Positions 1 through 8,946 of a stretch of DNA of 64,000 bases are shown here, one piece after another. The stretch is taken from positions 485,023 to 549,022 of the forward strand of contig JADZCR010000001.1 in assembly GCA_020851465.1 (NCBI GenBank), given 5' to 3'. Positions within the stretch are counted from its first letter, which is position 1. Each line of letters begins with the position of its first letter. The translations under genes and the position numbers were made by a program. The DNA comes from Phycisphaeraceae bacterium. GTDB taxonomy: Bacteria > Planctomycetota > Phycisphaerae > Phycisphaerales > Phycisphaeraceae. The notes below the pieces were generated by a model. The model ran no database searches and was not told where the DNA came from. It worked only from the letters and a program-made list of their open reading frames with translations.

Positions 1-1
1 G

Positions 2-1075
2 ACAGCCAATGACATCCTCAAGATGCTCAATCAGGGTTCAGGTCCATCACAGCGCGATGTACTCAACTTTACATCGCAACTGGCGGTGATGGTCCGTGCT
101 GGTATTTCGCTTCGTGCTGCAATCGAAGGTATCGCTGAGCAGACGGAGAATGTGAAGTTCAAACATATTCTGCTCCAGGTGAAGCAGGACGTGGAGTCGG
201 GCAAGCAGTTCAGCGAGGCACTTCAACGACATCCAAAGCTATTCAACCCGCTTTATGTCAACATGGTCCGCGCCTCGGAAATGTCGGGTTCATTCAGCCA
301 GATGCTTGACCGCATCGCGGCGTATCTCGCTCAACAGATCGAAACGCGGGCCATGGTCATCGGAGCCATGATTTATCCCGGCGTGATTGGCACGCTGGCG
401 GTTGCGGTAACCATTTTCCTGCTGACGTTCGTACTTCCAAAGTTTGCCGCAGTTTTTGCGGGTAAAGAAGCTGCCATGCCCTGGCCCACAGTTTTTCTGA
501 TGGCCTTATCGCGTTTCATGGTCGAATGGTGGTGGCTGGTCATCATGGGAATGGTTGCCGGGGTGGTGACGTTCATCATGTTTGTGCGCACGGAAGTCGG
601 CGGGATCTGGTTTGATCGCGTCAAACTTAACACTCCGATTTTCAAGCGTATGTTTAAGGCTCTCTATATCAGCCGGTCGCTTCACACGATGGGTGAATTG
701 GTCAATGCCGGCGTGCCCATGCTCGACACGCTTGCGATCACCGGCGATATCAGCGGCAACCGATTATTCCGCAAGCTCTGGCGCTCGGTCTATGCGTCGG
801 TCAAGACCGGCAAGAAAATCGCCCACCCGATGCAGAAAAATCCGCTCCTGCCTAAAAGCGTCGTACAGATGATTTCGGCGGGTGAGGAATCAGGCAAACT
901 CGGCGAGGTGCTCGACGAGGTGAGTACTTTCTATTCCAAGCAACTCCGTGAAGCGATCAAGACCTGCACCAGCATGATCGAGCCGGTGATGATCATGTTC
1001 ATGGGTGGAGTCGTCGGCTTCATCGCTATGGCGATCATTCTGCCCATCTTCAAGCTGTCAACGCTGGTGAAGTAA
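2..1075 (+). CDS. Type II secretion/type IV pilus inner-membrane protein GspF/PilC family (5' end cut by window)
   Basis: Polytopic inner-membrane platform protein that couples the assembly ATPase to pseudopilin polymerisation. Two T2SS-F helical repeats are visible: one starting at QLAVMVRAGISLRAAIEGIA and a second at SRSLHTMGELVNAGVPMLDTL. Each is followed by membrane segments (AMVIGAMIYPGVIG region, a mid-protein segment, and the C-terminal GGVVGFIAMAIILPIF). The frame is open to the left edge with no stop, and about 55 residues of the usual 400-residue protein are missing, so the true start lies outside the window; the ATG at 23 is probably internal. Three pilin-like genes follow on the same strand, as expected for a secretion or pilus operon. 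Confidence 0.88.
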   Translation, partial: TANDILKMLNQGSGPSQRDVLNFTSQLAVMVRAGISLRAAIEGIAEQTENVKFKHILLQVKQDVESGKQFSEALQRHPKLFNPLYVNMVRASEMSGSFSQMLDRIAAYLAQQIETRAMVIGAMIYPGVIGTLAVAVTIFLLTFVLPKFAAVFAGKEAAMPWPTVFLMALSRFMVEWWWLVIMGMVAGVVTFIMFVRTEVGGIWFDRVKLNTPIFKRMFKALYISRSLHTMGELVNAGVPMLDTLAITGDISGNRLFRKLWRSVYASVKTGKKIAHPMQKNPLLPKSVVQMISAGEESGKLGEVLDEVSTFYSKQLREAIKTCTSMIEPVMIMFMGGVVGFIAMAIILPIFKLSTLVK

Positions 1076-1111
1076 GGGATAGGTTGAACCGGAGCCGTAA
1101 AAGATTCGAGG

Positions 1112-1792
1112 ATGACGCTTTCCGGTTTGCATAAGGCTCCGCTGAATGGTTTGGTTGGAACAAGGCAGCTTATGCGCAGTAACGAAAACAGCGTGTCTGC
1201 CGGTTGCGGAAGACGAGTCGGGATGGTTTCCGGCTCAGGGCGATCCGCCATCCGCCGCCGGTTCCGCCGTAGTCGCGGCTTTACGCTCATCGAAGCCGCG
1301 CTGACTACGGTTATTGTCGGCACCGGTGTGCTGGCGATTGTTGCTGCGCAGCAGGCATATCACCGTAAAAACGACTGGGCGCAACGCACAGGTACCGCTG
1401 TGCTGCTGGCTAATGAGCTGCGCGAGCTGACACTCACTCTGCCGCAGCACGATCCGATTGATCCAACCCACATGGGGCCAGAATCGAACGAAACCAGTGT
1501 TTCGCAATATGACGATCTTGACGACTTTGCGGGCACGGTGGTCGGCGGAGTCGGCTCGGGAACAACATTCAGCCCGCCGATCAATGCGCTCAAACAGACC
1601 GTGCCGAACCTTAATGGCTGGAGTCAGACGATTAGCGTGGCGAACGTACTCGACGACAACATCAGCACTACTTTTACGCAGCCGTTAGGAACGACCCGGC
1701 TGATGCGTGTAAGCGTGGATATTTATTACCAGGCACCTGGGGCAGCGACGCCGATGTTAATGACCAACCTGACGTGGGTAGTGGGTGAGTAA
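1112..1792 (+). CDS. Prepilin-like protein (GspI/PilV-type)
   Basis: Carries a type IV prepilin leader: a basic stretch (RRRFRRSRG) then FTLIEAALTTVIVGTGVLAI, with the Gly/Phe cleavage site, Glu+5 and a hydrophobic helix. The rest is a short globular domain of unknown detail. Three starts are possible. The ATG at 1112 gives a long leader. The ATG at 1172 is preceded by AAGGCAG. The ATG at 1223 gives a typical 19-residue leader. The last two look more natural than the first. It follows the GspF-like gene and precedes a PilX-like gene, so it is probably a minor pseudopilin of the same apparatus. Confidence 0.75.
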   Translation: MTLSGLHKAPLNGLVGTRQLMRSNENSVSAGCGRRVGMVSGSGRSAIRRRFRRSRGFTLIEAALTTVIVGTGVLAIVAAQQAYHRKNDWAQRTGTAVLLANELRELTLTLPQHDPIDPTHMGPESNETSVSQYDDLDDFAGTVVGGVGSGTTFSPPINALKQTVPNLNGWSQTISVANVLDDNISTTFTQPLGTTRLMRVSVDIYYQAPGAATPMLMTNLTWVVGE

Positions 1793-1867
1793 GCAGTTAA
1801 ACCGAGGAGGGCATGCGGTAGAGGTGAAAATAACGGAGGCGTGGCTTAGCGGAAAAGGTTGCCCAGT

Positions 1868-4099
1868 ATGAGTTTTTCACAACAAAATATCGCCTCTCCA
1901 GTACGCCGACGCTTCCGGCGTGAGCGCGGTGCCGCGGCCATTCTGGCCATGATGTTTCTGGTGATCTTCTCATCACTGGCAGCGGCGATGGCGATCGTAT
2001 CCCAAGGAAACCTCGCGACTGCTGACTCCAACCTCAAAATGAATCGCGCCCTTGCTGCGGCGGAGACTGGCATGCGGTTCATGGTCTATCGCATTAATCA
2101 GGAATCGGCCAAGATCACTACACGCGCTGGCCTCATTGATGGAACAAACGCACCTGCTTTGTGGACGGCCCTTCGTAATGCATTACAAACCTCTTTTACC
2201 GGTGAAGTTCACAACCTGTCCGAGCCGAGTTTGAATGGCTCGACGTTGACCATCGGCCCAATTGCTGTTGGTCCTAATTCCCCTACATTCATCGCTACGC
2301 TCACTCCGCATCCATTGGCAGGGGAGAACTACAACGCTGCCTATTATCAGCGGCCACCCTATAGCCAGATGGTTCCGGCGGTCTCAAGCAGCAACCCGCT
2401 CGATTCAACATGGATCCGCGTGAAGGTTTCCGCATCCGATGGTCCGGTCGGAAGACAGATTACGCGATCGATCTCCATGGATTTCAAACTAGAGAAGAAG
2501 ATTCGCTTTGCGGTTCTTTCCAAGAGTCGCGTCATGATCGGGGCCAACGTGATGATTGAGGGGCCGATCGGCAGCCGGTTTACCGACACGAATCTCACGA
2601 ACGGACACCCGGTTCAGATGCAAAGCGATTTTGCCGGCCTGGATACCGCGCTCGATGCCTCACTGACACCGTTCATCAACACACTCAAGACCAACGATGT
2701 GAATGGTGATAATCGGCTGAACGTCAACGATGCCGCTGAGATCAATGGCATGACGAACCCGGCGCAATACGACAAAAATGGTGACGGCTACATCGAGGAC
2801 TACGACTTTTTCCTCGCCCGGTTTGACGCCAATGCAGACGGCAAGATTAGCAATTCCGAGTTGAATACCGCCGGCGATGTTCGTCGCGCACAGCTCATGG
2901 CACTGATCGATACGTTCGGTGATCCGACACGATCGGGATACAACGACGGATTTATCGACAACAGCGATCGATACGCGAAGATCAAGGGCAGTGTGTTGTT
3001 TACCGCGGCGATGGCGGGGTGGAATAACGGTGCGGCGGGGGGAGCGTACCAAAACTATTTTCAAGGGCCGATCCGACCAGACACCGGACAGTCACCCATT
3101 CAGTTCGAGGCCAGCGACGCCAGCGTCCATCAGTTTGAGGCTGACGATTTTGATGTGACTACCTACCGCAATCTCGCTACCGGTGATCTGGCCGCACAAG
3201 CGGCAACACAAGCGGCACAATACAACCCGGCTGATCCTTCATCGCCTCGGCCGCTGGGTACACAGGTTCGTGAAGCGGTTCCCTATGGATCGCAGCACCC
3301 GTATGACTTCTACGACCGCCCCGTGTACGAAAACATGACGTTCACCAACGTCAAGATTCCCAAAGGCACCAACGCACTTTTCAAGAACTGCAAATTTATC
3401 GGTTGCACTTTTGTTGAGACCACCAAAGACAATACGGACACCTACTACAACTACGTCGGCATGCAGCAGGCTGATGGCTCACCGCTGCACCCGGAGAAAA
3501 CAGCAACGGTGAACGGTGGGGTAGTCAGCGATACCAAGCCGTTATCAAACAATCTCCGTTTTGACGGCTGCACATTTGAAGGAGCGGTAGTCAGCGACGC
3601 GACGACGTCGTTTACCAACGCCCGCAACAAACTGTCTTTCACCGGAACGACGAAATTCGACCCCAATGCAGCGAGCCTGACTGCGTCACAAAAGTTGCTT
3701 TTCAAGCGGAGCACGCTTCTGGCCCCGAATTATTCGGTGGAGATGGGTACGTTTATCAATCCCAGTGATAGCAAGGAGACCGTCAATCTTTCGGGCACCA
3801 TTGTGGCTGGCGTTGTGGATATGCGCGGACAGGTGAAAGTGGACGGTACGTTGCTTACGACCTTTATGCCTCAAAATGGCACGGGGCCGGTGACGGGAAA
3901 TACCAGCCCGGACTTCAATACGACGCTCGGATACTTTGCATCGACCAACGGTGACAAGGAAGGCGAGCTACCCACCACGGCATATGGTCTTGGTGTGATT
4001 CAGATTCGCTACAACAAAGATCTTCCGTTACCTGATGGCATCCTTGGGCCGATCAGTCTCACACCGAATACGGCAACGTATTTTGAGGGAGGAAATTGA
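1868..4099 (+). CDS. Large PilX-like secreted protein with EF-hand/dockerin-like calcium loops
   Basis: About 743 residues. The N-terminus (RRERGAAAILAMMFLVIFSSL) resembles PilX_N minor pilins: basic leader, Gly-Ala-Ala, one hydrophobic helix and no FTLIE motif. Residues about 277-330 hold three Asp-rich loops of EF-hand/dockerin type (DVNGDNRLNVND, DKNGDGYIEDYD, DANADGKISNSE). The C-terminal half contains repeated Phe-Cys-Thr-Phe/Gly turns reminiscent of beta-helix proteins. A TTG three codons upstream also opens the frame, but the ATG at 1868 has AAGG at a usable distance. Probably an exported surface or assembly component of the pseudopilin system; its exact role is unknown. Confidence 0.7.
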   Translation: MSFSQQNIASPVRRRFRRERGAAAILAMMFLVIFSSLAAAMAIVSQGNLATADSNLKMNRALAAAETGMRFMVYRINQESAKITTRAGLIDGTNAPALWTALRNALQTSFTGEVHNLSEPSLNGSTLTIGPIAVGPNSPTFIATLTPHPLAGENYNAAYYQRPPYSQMVPAVSSSNPLDSTWIRVKVSASDGPVGRQITRSISMDFKLEKKIRFAVLSKSRVMIGANVMIEGPIGSRFTDTNLTNGHPVQMQSDFAGLDTALDASLTPFINTLKTNDVNGDNRLNVNDAAEINGMTNPAQYDKNGDGYIEDYDFFLARFDANADGKISNSELNTAGDVRRAQLMALIDTFGDPTRSGYNDGFIDNSDRYAKIKGSVLFTAAMAGWNNGAAGGAYQNYFQGPIRPDTGQSPIQFEASDASVHQFEADDFDVTTYRNLATGDLAAQAATQAAQYNPADPSSPRPLGTQVREAVPYGSQHPYDFYDRPVYENMTFTNVKIPKGTNALFKNCKFIGCTFVETTKDNTDTYYNYVGMQQADGSPLHPEKTATVNGGVVSDTKPLSNNLRFDGCTFEGAVVSDATTSFTNARNKLSFTGTTKFDPNAASLTASQKLLFKRSTLLAPNYSVEMGTFINPSDSKETVNLSGTIVAGVVDMRGQVKVDGTLLTTFMPQNGTGPVTGNTSPDFNTTLGYFASTNGDKEGELPTTAYGLGVIQIRYNKDLPLPDGILGPISLTPNTATYFEGGN

Positions 4100-4103
4100 T
4101 CGG

Positions 4104-4757
4104 ATGGCCGATCGTGTTGGAAAGCACGGACTCGATATGAAATTCAACTGTTCGACAATACGCGATCACCGGCTGCCGGCTGCCAGCCGTCGTGGCCTCA
4201 GTCTCGTCGAGACCCTGATAGCTCTGGCGATCACCGCGATGTTGTTGACCGCCACGATGGTTGCGACCGATGCGAGCTTCCGCGCGTATGCGGATTCCTG
4301 TGAACAGGCCAGCGCGCAGGCCGGCACACGGATGATTACCAATCGACTGCTGATGCTCGTGCGCACCAGCACCGCCCACGGCCCGCTTCTGCCTGATGGC
4401 GCGCACAGCCCGCCCGTTACTCTCAACGGCAACACCATCACCAGCAACTACCTCGAACTCATCGACCCCAGCGGTAACGAAATCACCATCGAATATCGTT
4501 CCGCTTCGAGCGAGCTTTGGCTCATCACGATTCCCGCAGGGTCAACTACGGCACAGGAGCAGCCGCTTATCGGCGGCGTGACCGCATGCACCTTCTACGC
4601 ATTGCGTAAGGAGGACAATGACGGCCTGCTTGTCCTGGACCGTGCGACGATGGACCTGACCGTACGTCCTGGAGCCGACGCGACTTTGCCGCTCGAAAAC
4701 GGCAACGTGTCGGACATCCGCATCATCGCATCCACGAAGCCTCGCAAGGTCGATTAA
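4104..4757 (+). CDS. Prepilin-like protein (GspJ/PilW-type)
   Basis: A short leader rich in basic residues (AASRR) ends at Gly before LSLVETLIALAITAMLLTA, a class III signal with Glu+5 and a hydrophobic alpha-1 helix, followed by about 150 residues of variable domain. The frame extends back into the preceding gene, but the ATG at 4104 lies behind a strong Shine-Dalgarno (GAGGGAGGAAA) formed at the end of that gene, so the pair is translationally close or coupled. Last gene of the pseudopilin operon. An alternative start is the ATG at 4137. Confidence 0.74.
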   Translation: MADRVGKHGLDMKFNCSTIRDHRLPAASRRGLSLVETLIALAITAMLLTATMVATDASFRAYADSCEQASAQAGTRMITNRLLMLVRTSTAHGPLLPDGAHSPPVTLNGNTITSNYLELIDPSGNEITIEYRSASSELWLITIPAGSTTAQEQPLIGGVTACTFYALRKEDNDGLLVLDRATMDLTVRPGADATLPLENGNVSDIRIIASTKPRKVD

Positions 4758-5077
4758 ATCCACCTTGCGGCGACTCCGAAGAAGTGGCCGAGGTTGAGTT
4801 ATCACTCCTATTTGAATATTCACGGTTAAGCGACTAATCGCGGTGGCGTTGTCGTTGTGCATTTGTTTTGTGGGTATTGCATTTCTGTTGGATTCATGTC
4901 CTGTCGGTGTTGCGGGTTGTAGGGGCTGACGAACGAGAAAGCTCGCGAAATCATTTTCTTGATGGTCGCCTCTTGAAAAAGTGAATCGTACGTTTGGCGT
5001 AACCTCGCCTCGCAGGGGACCGCGCCCGTTGTGGGCAACGGCCAGGCAACAACCGCGAGGATCGTGAAAGGGGATTT
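4758..5077 (+). promoter_or_regulatory. Intergenic region upstream of fibro-slime gene, possible structured leader
   Basis: No coding signal. The last 80 bases can fold: CCTCGC (5008-5013) pairs with GCGAGG (5055-5060) and encloses a perfect hairpin CCGTTG-TGGG-CAACGG (5026-5041). This sits just upstream of a strong ribosome binding site (GAAAGGGG, 5066-5073). I could not match it to a known riboswitch family and saw no convincing -35/-10 pair. It could simply be a stable 5' leader. Confidence 0.35.
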
Positions 5078-5995
5078 ATGAAAATCAAGAAGGGCATCCT
5101 GCTTGCCGCGCTCTGTGGTGCGGCACTTCTGCCCGCGATACCCGCGGGGGCGGATACGCTGACCCTGTCGGGTACCGTGCGAGACTTCAAGCGCGGCGAT
5201 AAGGCGGGCGGGCACCCGGACTTTGAAACCTGCAATACGGTTTCAGGTCACGGAACGTATGGTCACGTAATCAACCTTGTCGGGCCGAACCTGGGCAGCG
5301 ACGGCAAGCCAGTCTATAACTCCGTCCGCCCGAGCAACGACTCGATGTCCAGCGCGAGCAACTTCAACAAGTGGTACAACGACGTGGCAGGCGTAAACAT
5401 GTCCATGCCGTTGTCGATCACGCTTAGTAACGGCAAATCAACACCCGGCGGTGTGTATTCGTACTCGACCAATAAGTTCTTCCCCATCGACGGCCAACTC
5501 CTGGGTAACCAGGGCCAGAAGGACTCGACGGGTAAGGAGAGGAACTTCTCGTTTACCTATGAACTCAACACCAAGTTCAGTTATGAGCCTGGCCAGAACT
5601 TTAAGTTCACCGGCGACGATGACGTCTGGGTGTATATCAACGGTGTCAAGGTGATCGACCTCGGGGGCGTGCATGGCGCGGTGTCGGGTAACGTCGTACT
5701 TTTTGACGGCAAAGCGTTCATCTATAACGCCACGCTGCCATTCCCCGTCACCGGCGCGGTGAAAAAGGTCAGCTCCAGCTATGCCTCATCGCTGGCGAGC
5801 AAGTGGTCCGCGGCTGACCTCTCGGGTAATGCGCCCAAGAAAAACGACATCTATATCGATCTGGATCTGGAGGACGGCCAGAAGTGTACGCTCGACTTCT
5901 TTTTTGCTGAGCGGCACGTGACGGAGTCCAACTTCCGTATTGATACGAGCATCCTGTTACAGGAAGCCAAACCCATCACTGCTCTCTATGACTAA
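5078..5995 (+). CDS. Secreted fibro-slime domain protein
   Basis: Signal peptide at residues 1-25 (basic start, hydrophobic core, cleavage after AGA) followed by one fibro-slime domain. The hallmark GDDDVWVYINGVKVIDLGG is present, as is the later LDLEDGQKCTLDFFFAERH stretch. Such domains occur in extracellular matrix, slime and adhesion proteins and resemble PA14 lectin folds; the carbohydrate or matrix role here is inferred. Strong GAAAGGGG ribosome binding site and its own terminator, so probably a monocistronic transcript. It may be a substrate of the adjacent secretion operon, but a Sec signal is what is visible. Confidence 0.85.
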   Translation: MKIKKGILLAALCGAALLPAIPAGADTLTLSGTVRDFKRGDKAGGHPDFETCNTVSGHGTYGHVINLVGPNLGSDGKPVYNSVRPSNDSMSSASNFNKWYNDVAGVNMSMPLSITLSNGKSTPGGVYSYSTNKFFPIDGQLLGNQGQKDSTGKERNFSFTYELNTKFSYEPGQNFKFTGDDDVWVYINGVKVIDLGGVHGAVSGNVVLFDGKAFIYNATLPFPVTGAVKKVSSSYASSLASKWSAADLSGNAPKKNDIYIDLDLEDGQKCTLDFFFAERHVTESNFRIDTSILLQEAKPITALYD

Positions 5996-6036
5996 AGAGC
6001 GGGGAACCCCTCCGCTGAAATCAAAGATTTCGACTC

Positions 6037-6076
6037 AGCAACGCTGCGCCCGAGGGGACGCGGCGTTGCTTTTTTA
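6037..6076 (+). terminator. Rho-independent terminator after fibro-slime gene
   Basis: Inverted repeat AGCAACGCTGCG / CGCGGCGTTGCT with one mismatch and a 10-nt loop, followed directly by a T6 tract. It ends the fibro-slime transcript and lies before the convergent ketosynthase gene. Confidence 0.8.
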
Positions 6077-6134
6077 TAACCCCATCACCGCCACACGATT
6101 GGCGGATTACGTCGGAGATCAGTGTGCAGAAGAG

Positions 6135-7421
6135 TCAATACCGCTTGATGACTAACGTATCGTTCTGACCGCCGAAGCCGAAACTATTTGAGAGTGCCAC
6201 ATTGACCTTGGCCGGTCGGGCGTGGTTAGGCACGTAGTCCATATCGCAAGCAGGATCGGGCTTATTGAGATTGATCGTCGGGGGGAGCATGTTGTCACGA
6301 ATCGCCAATACACAGGTAATCAGTTCCACGGCACCGGCTGCGGCGATCAAGTGGCCAAGCATGCTTTTGACCGAGCTCATCGGCACTTTACGAGCGTGCT
6401 CACCAAAAACATGCTTGACTGCGAGAGTTTCGATGGAGTCGTTTTCCTTGGTCCCTGTCCCGTGCGCGGAAATGTAGTGAATGTCCCGAGGTTGAACATT
6501 TGCGTCGGAGAGGGCCTGCTTCATGGATGCGATCGCACCGCGTCCGTCAGGGTGGATGTCAGTGATGCGATAGGCGTCCGCGCTGGAGCCGTAGCCGACG
6601 ATCTCCGCGAGGATTTTCGCGCCACGCTGCTGCGCGTGATTGAGGGTTTCGATGATGAGCATCCCTGCACCTTCGCCGAGTACGAACCCATCACGATCCA
6701 CACTGAATGGCCGGCTTGCGGTCAGGCAGGAGTCGTTACGTCGTGAGAGCGCGGTGAGTCGGTTGAAGCCTGTAACGCCGAAGGGGTGAATCATCGTGTG
6801 CGCGCCGCCGGTGATCATGACGTCCGCATCACCGCGACGGAGAATCTGTGTCGCCTCGCCGATGGCCTGTGTGCTGGCGGCACAAGCGGTGAGACAGTTG
6901 TATGCCGGTCCCTGTGCCTCAAACTCCATTGCTAGATGGGTCAGTGGCATATTCGGTTCTTGCTCGATTTCGCGCGTCGCATTCATCCGTGTCTCTGCGA
7001 GCTTCGACCACGCCACCGTGTCCAGTGACTTTTTCTCCTGATCCCAACCGCCAAGATTCGCCGCGACGTAATTATCAAAATCGAGAGAACCTTCACCTGA
7101 GCCGAGGTAAATCCCCATTCTCTGGCGGTCGAGATCCTGATAGCGATCCAGTCCGGAAGATTTCCATGCTTGTGTCGCAGCTCCGAGTGCAAATCCGGTA
7201 TTCAGTCCCACTCCTTCGTGGATCGTCGGATTTTTCACGTAGCCGCGGTAGTCGTAGTCTTTAACCTGCGCGGAAAAACTGGTTGGAAATGTTGTGGCGT
7301 CGAAACGGGTTGTCGGACCGATGCCGCATTCACCCCTGAGAAGGCGTGACCAGACAGTTTCTATATCGTGGCCGAGCGGCGTGACCCAACCGATACCTGT
7401 AATGACGATGCGTGGTGTCAT
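6135..7421 (-). CDS. fabF: Beta-ketoacyl-ACP synthase II (FabF family)
   Basis: Condenses acyl chains with malonyl-ACP in fatty acid or polyketide synthesis. The full thiolase-fold protein (428 aa, normal length) has the intact Cys-His-His triad: Cys180 in TACAASTQAIGEA, His320 in AHGTGTKENDS and His357 in SVKSMLGHLIAAAGA. The GFGGQN glycine-rich C-terminal loop is present. It lies directly downstream of a paralogue that lacks all three catalytic residues, with about 90 bases between, so the two are probably co-transcribed and may form a heterodimer. No acyl carrier protein or ketoreductase gene lies beside it, so this may be a special-purpose ketosynthase rather than the housekeeping FabF. 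Confidence 0.9.
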   Translation of the reverse strand: MTPRIVITGIGWVTPLGHDIETVWSRLLRGECGIGPTTRFDATTFPTSFSAQVKDYDYRGYVKNPTIHEGVGLNTGFALGAATQAWKSSGLDRYQDLDRQRMGIYLGSGEGSLDFDNYVAANLGGWDQEKKSLDTVAWSKLAETRMNATREIEQEPNMPLTHLAMEFEAQGPAYNCLTACAASTQAIGEATQILRRGDADVMITGGAHTMIHPFGVTGFNRLTALSRRNDSCLTASRPFSVDRDGFVLGEGAGMLIIETLNHAQQRGAKILAEIVGYGSSADAYRITDIHPDGRGAIASMKQALSDANVQPRDIHYISAHGTGTKENDSIETLAVKHVFGEHARKVPMSSVKSMLGHLIAAAGAVELITCVLAIRDNMLPPTINLNKPDPACDMDYVPNHARPAKVNVALSNSFGFGGQNDTLVIKRY

Positions 7422-7513
7422 AGGGGCATTGTAGCGGCGCGAGACGATTGATCCGGATGATTGGCGGACACGTGTTTCAGATCACAGGTGTGATCGCCCA
7501 GCCGTCATCAACA

Positions 7514-8866
7514 TCAGGTAGATGTGTTGACTCGCTCCAGTATCAGGGCAGCGTTTTGCCCGCCGAGACTGGCTCCGAAAGTCAGCACGTGTCGCAGTGT
7601 TGCCGACCGAGAGGGTGCGGTCCCTGCGTGGATGCCGTCCAGAGGATTATCGCAATTCAGAGTCGCGGGTATGGTTTGTTCGACGAGGGCTTTAGCGGCA
7701 ATGGTGACATCAATGCCACCTGATCCAGCGCCGCAGTTGCCCGCATAGGGTTTCATGGAAACGATCGGCACCTTCGTGGCATAGTCGCCGAGTACTTCGC
7801 GGATTGCCGCAGCCTCAGCGCGATCGGACTCCGCCCACCCCAGACCAAAAGGAATCACCAGATCAATTTCATCAGCGCCAATTCCTGCCTCGCGCATCGC
7901 CGCTTTGATTGCCAGCGTGATGCCTTTACCTTGCGGATCGGGTTTGAGGTTTCGTGACTGTGGATGCACCGTCTGTGAAGCACCGAAGCCGCGGATGGCA
8001 GCATACGCGCGGGCACCGCTGGCATCCCTGCGTTTGTTGAACGTGTCTTCTGCTTCGAGAACCACGATGCCGCCGCCTTCTCCCAGAGCTGTACCGTTTG
8101 CTGACTTAGAAAACGGCCGGATCGCGGTGGTGGGAGCCTCGTAGTCGGTCGTTGTGAGCCGCCCGGTCATGAGTTGCCGCAGATAAGCCATCGGGTTGAG
8201 CTTGCTCTCCGCTCCGCCGCAGAAACAGGCATCAGCTGCGCTGCGCTGAATCACACGTAATGACTCGCCAATAGACAGTCCGCTGGATGCCTCGCCGCAG
8301 GTGATCGTATTTGATGGCCCCTGCGTGTCGTGAATAATCGTCACATGGCAGGCCAGCATGTTGGGCAGATATTTGAGAAGCCAGAGCGGGGTGAGGTGGG
8401 TCATGCCCTCCTTACCCCAGGCGTGGATATCAAACTCGCCGTTCGCAGCACGGGCGGAGTTGAGAGCATCGGTCAGCTCGTTGAGTTCCGCAGCGATAAG
8501 TCCAGCACCAATATGAGCGCCGACACGTGTCGGGTCGTAGGAAAGTGCGGGAGAGGCTGGGTCGCCCTCGGCTATGCCTCGCGTCACCAGCTTCGCATCA
8601 CGTGCTGCCAGGTCGGCTGCGGCGACAGCCAGTTCAATATCCCGCGCCATGACCTTGATACCTTTGCGGTAGCTTTTGGGCACGAAATTGCTGACCTTGA
8701 AATCCCGTACTTCGCCGGCGATGCGGCAAGCGAAGCCCGCAGGGTCAAAGGCTGTGATTGGTGCAATTCCGCTCCGGCCGGTCCGTGCGGACTGCCACGT
8801 TGCCTCAATACCAAGGCCCATAGCACTCACTGGACCCAGGCCGGTTATTAGTACACGTCTGGCCAT
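7514..8866 (-). CDS. Catalytically dead beta-ketoacyl synthase paralogue (chain-length-factor-like)
   Basis: Clear ketoacyl-synthase fold (450 aa; starts RRVLITGLGPVSAMG, keeps GGAES, ALGEGGG and GASLGGQN motifs), but alignment by eye with the neighbouring active enzyme puts Glu192 at the nucleophile position (TCGEASSGLSIGES), Phe339 in place of the first His (PFGLGWAESD) and Asn376 in place of the second His (PYAGNCGAGSGG). Loss of the nucleophile while keeping the fold is typical of chain-length factors in type II polyketide and aryl-polyene systems, which pair with an active ketosynthase. Here the active partner is the next gene. The function is inferred; it could instead be a decarboxylase-like (KSQ-type) subunit. 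Confidence 0.8.
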   Translation of the reverse strand: MARRVLITGLGPVSAMGLGIEATWQSARTGRSGIAPITAFDPAGFACRIAGEVRDFKVSNFVPKSYRKGIKVMARDIELAVAAADLAARDAKLVTRGIAEGDPASPALSYDPTRVGAHIGAGLIAAELNELTDALNSARAANGEFDIHAWGKEGMTHLTPLWLLKYLPNMLACHVTIIHDTQGPSNTITCGEASSGLSIGESLRVIQRSAADACFCGGAESKLNPMAYLRQLMTGRLTTTDYEAPTTAIRPFSKSANGTALGEGGGIVVLEAEDTFNKRRDASGARAYAAIRGFGASQTVHPQSRNLKPDPQGKGITLAIKAAMREAGIGADEIDLVIPFGLGWAESDRAEAAAIREVLGDYATKVPIVSMKPYAGNCGAGSGGIDVTIAAKALVEQTIPATLNCDNPLDGIHAGTAPSRSATLRHVLTFGASLGGQNAALILERVNTST

Positions 8867-8946
8867 GCGAAAATCCGACTCCGTACGAAGCGGAGTAGTG
8901 TAAGCGGGAAAAATCAGACGGGGAAATGGGGCGGTTCGGGCCAGAC

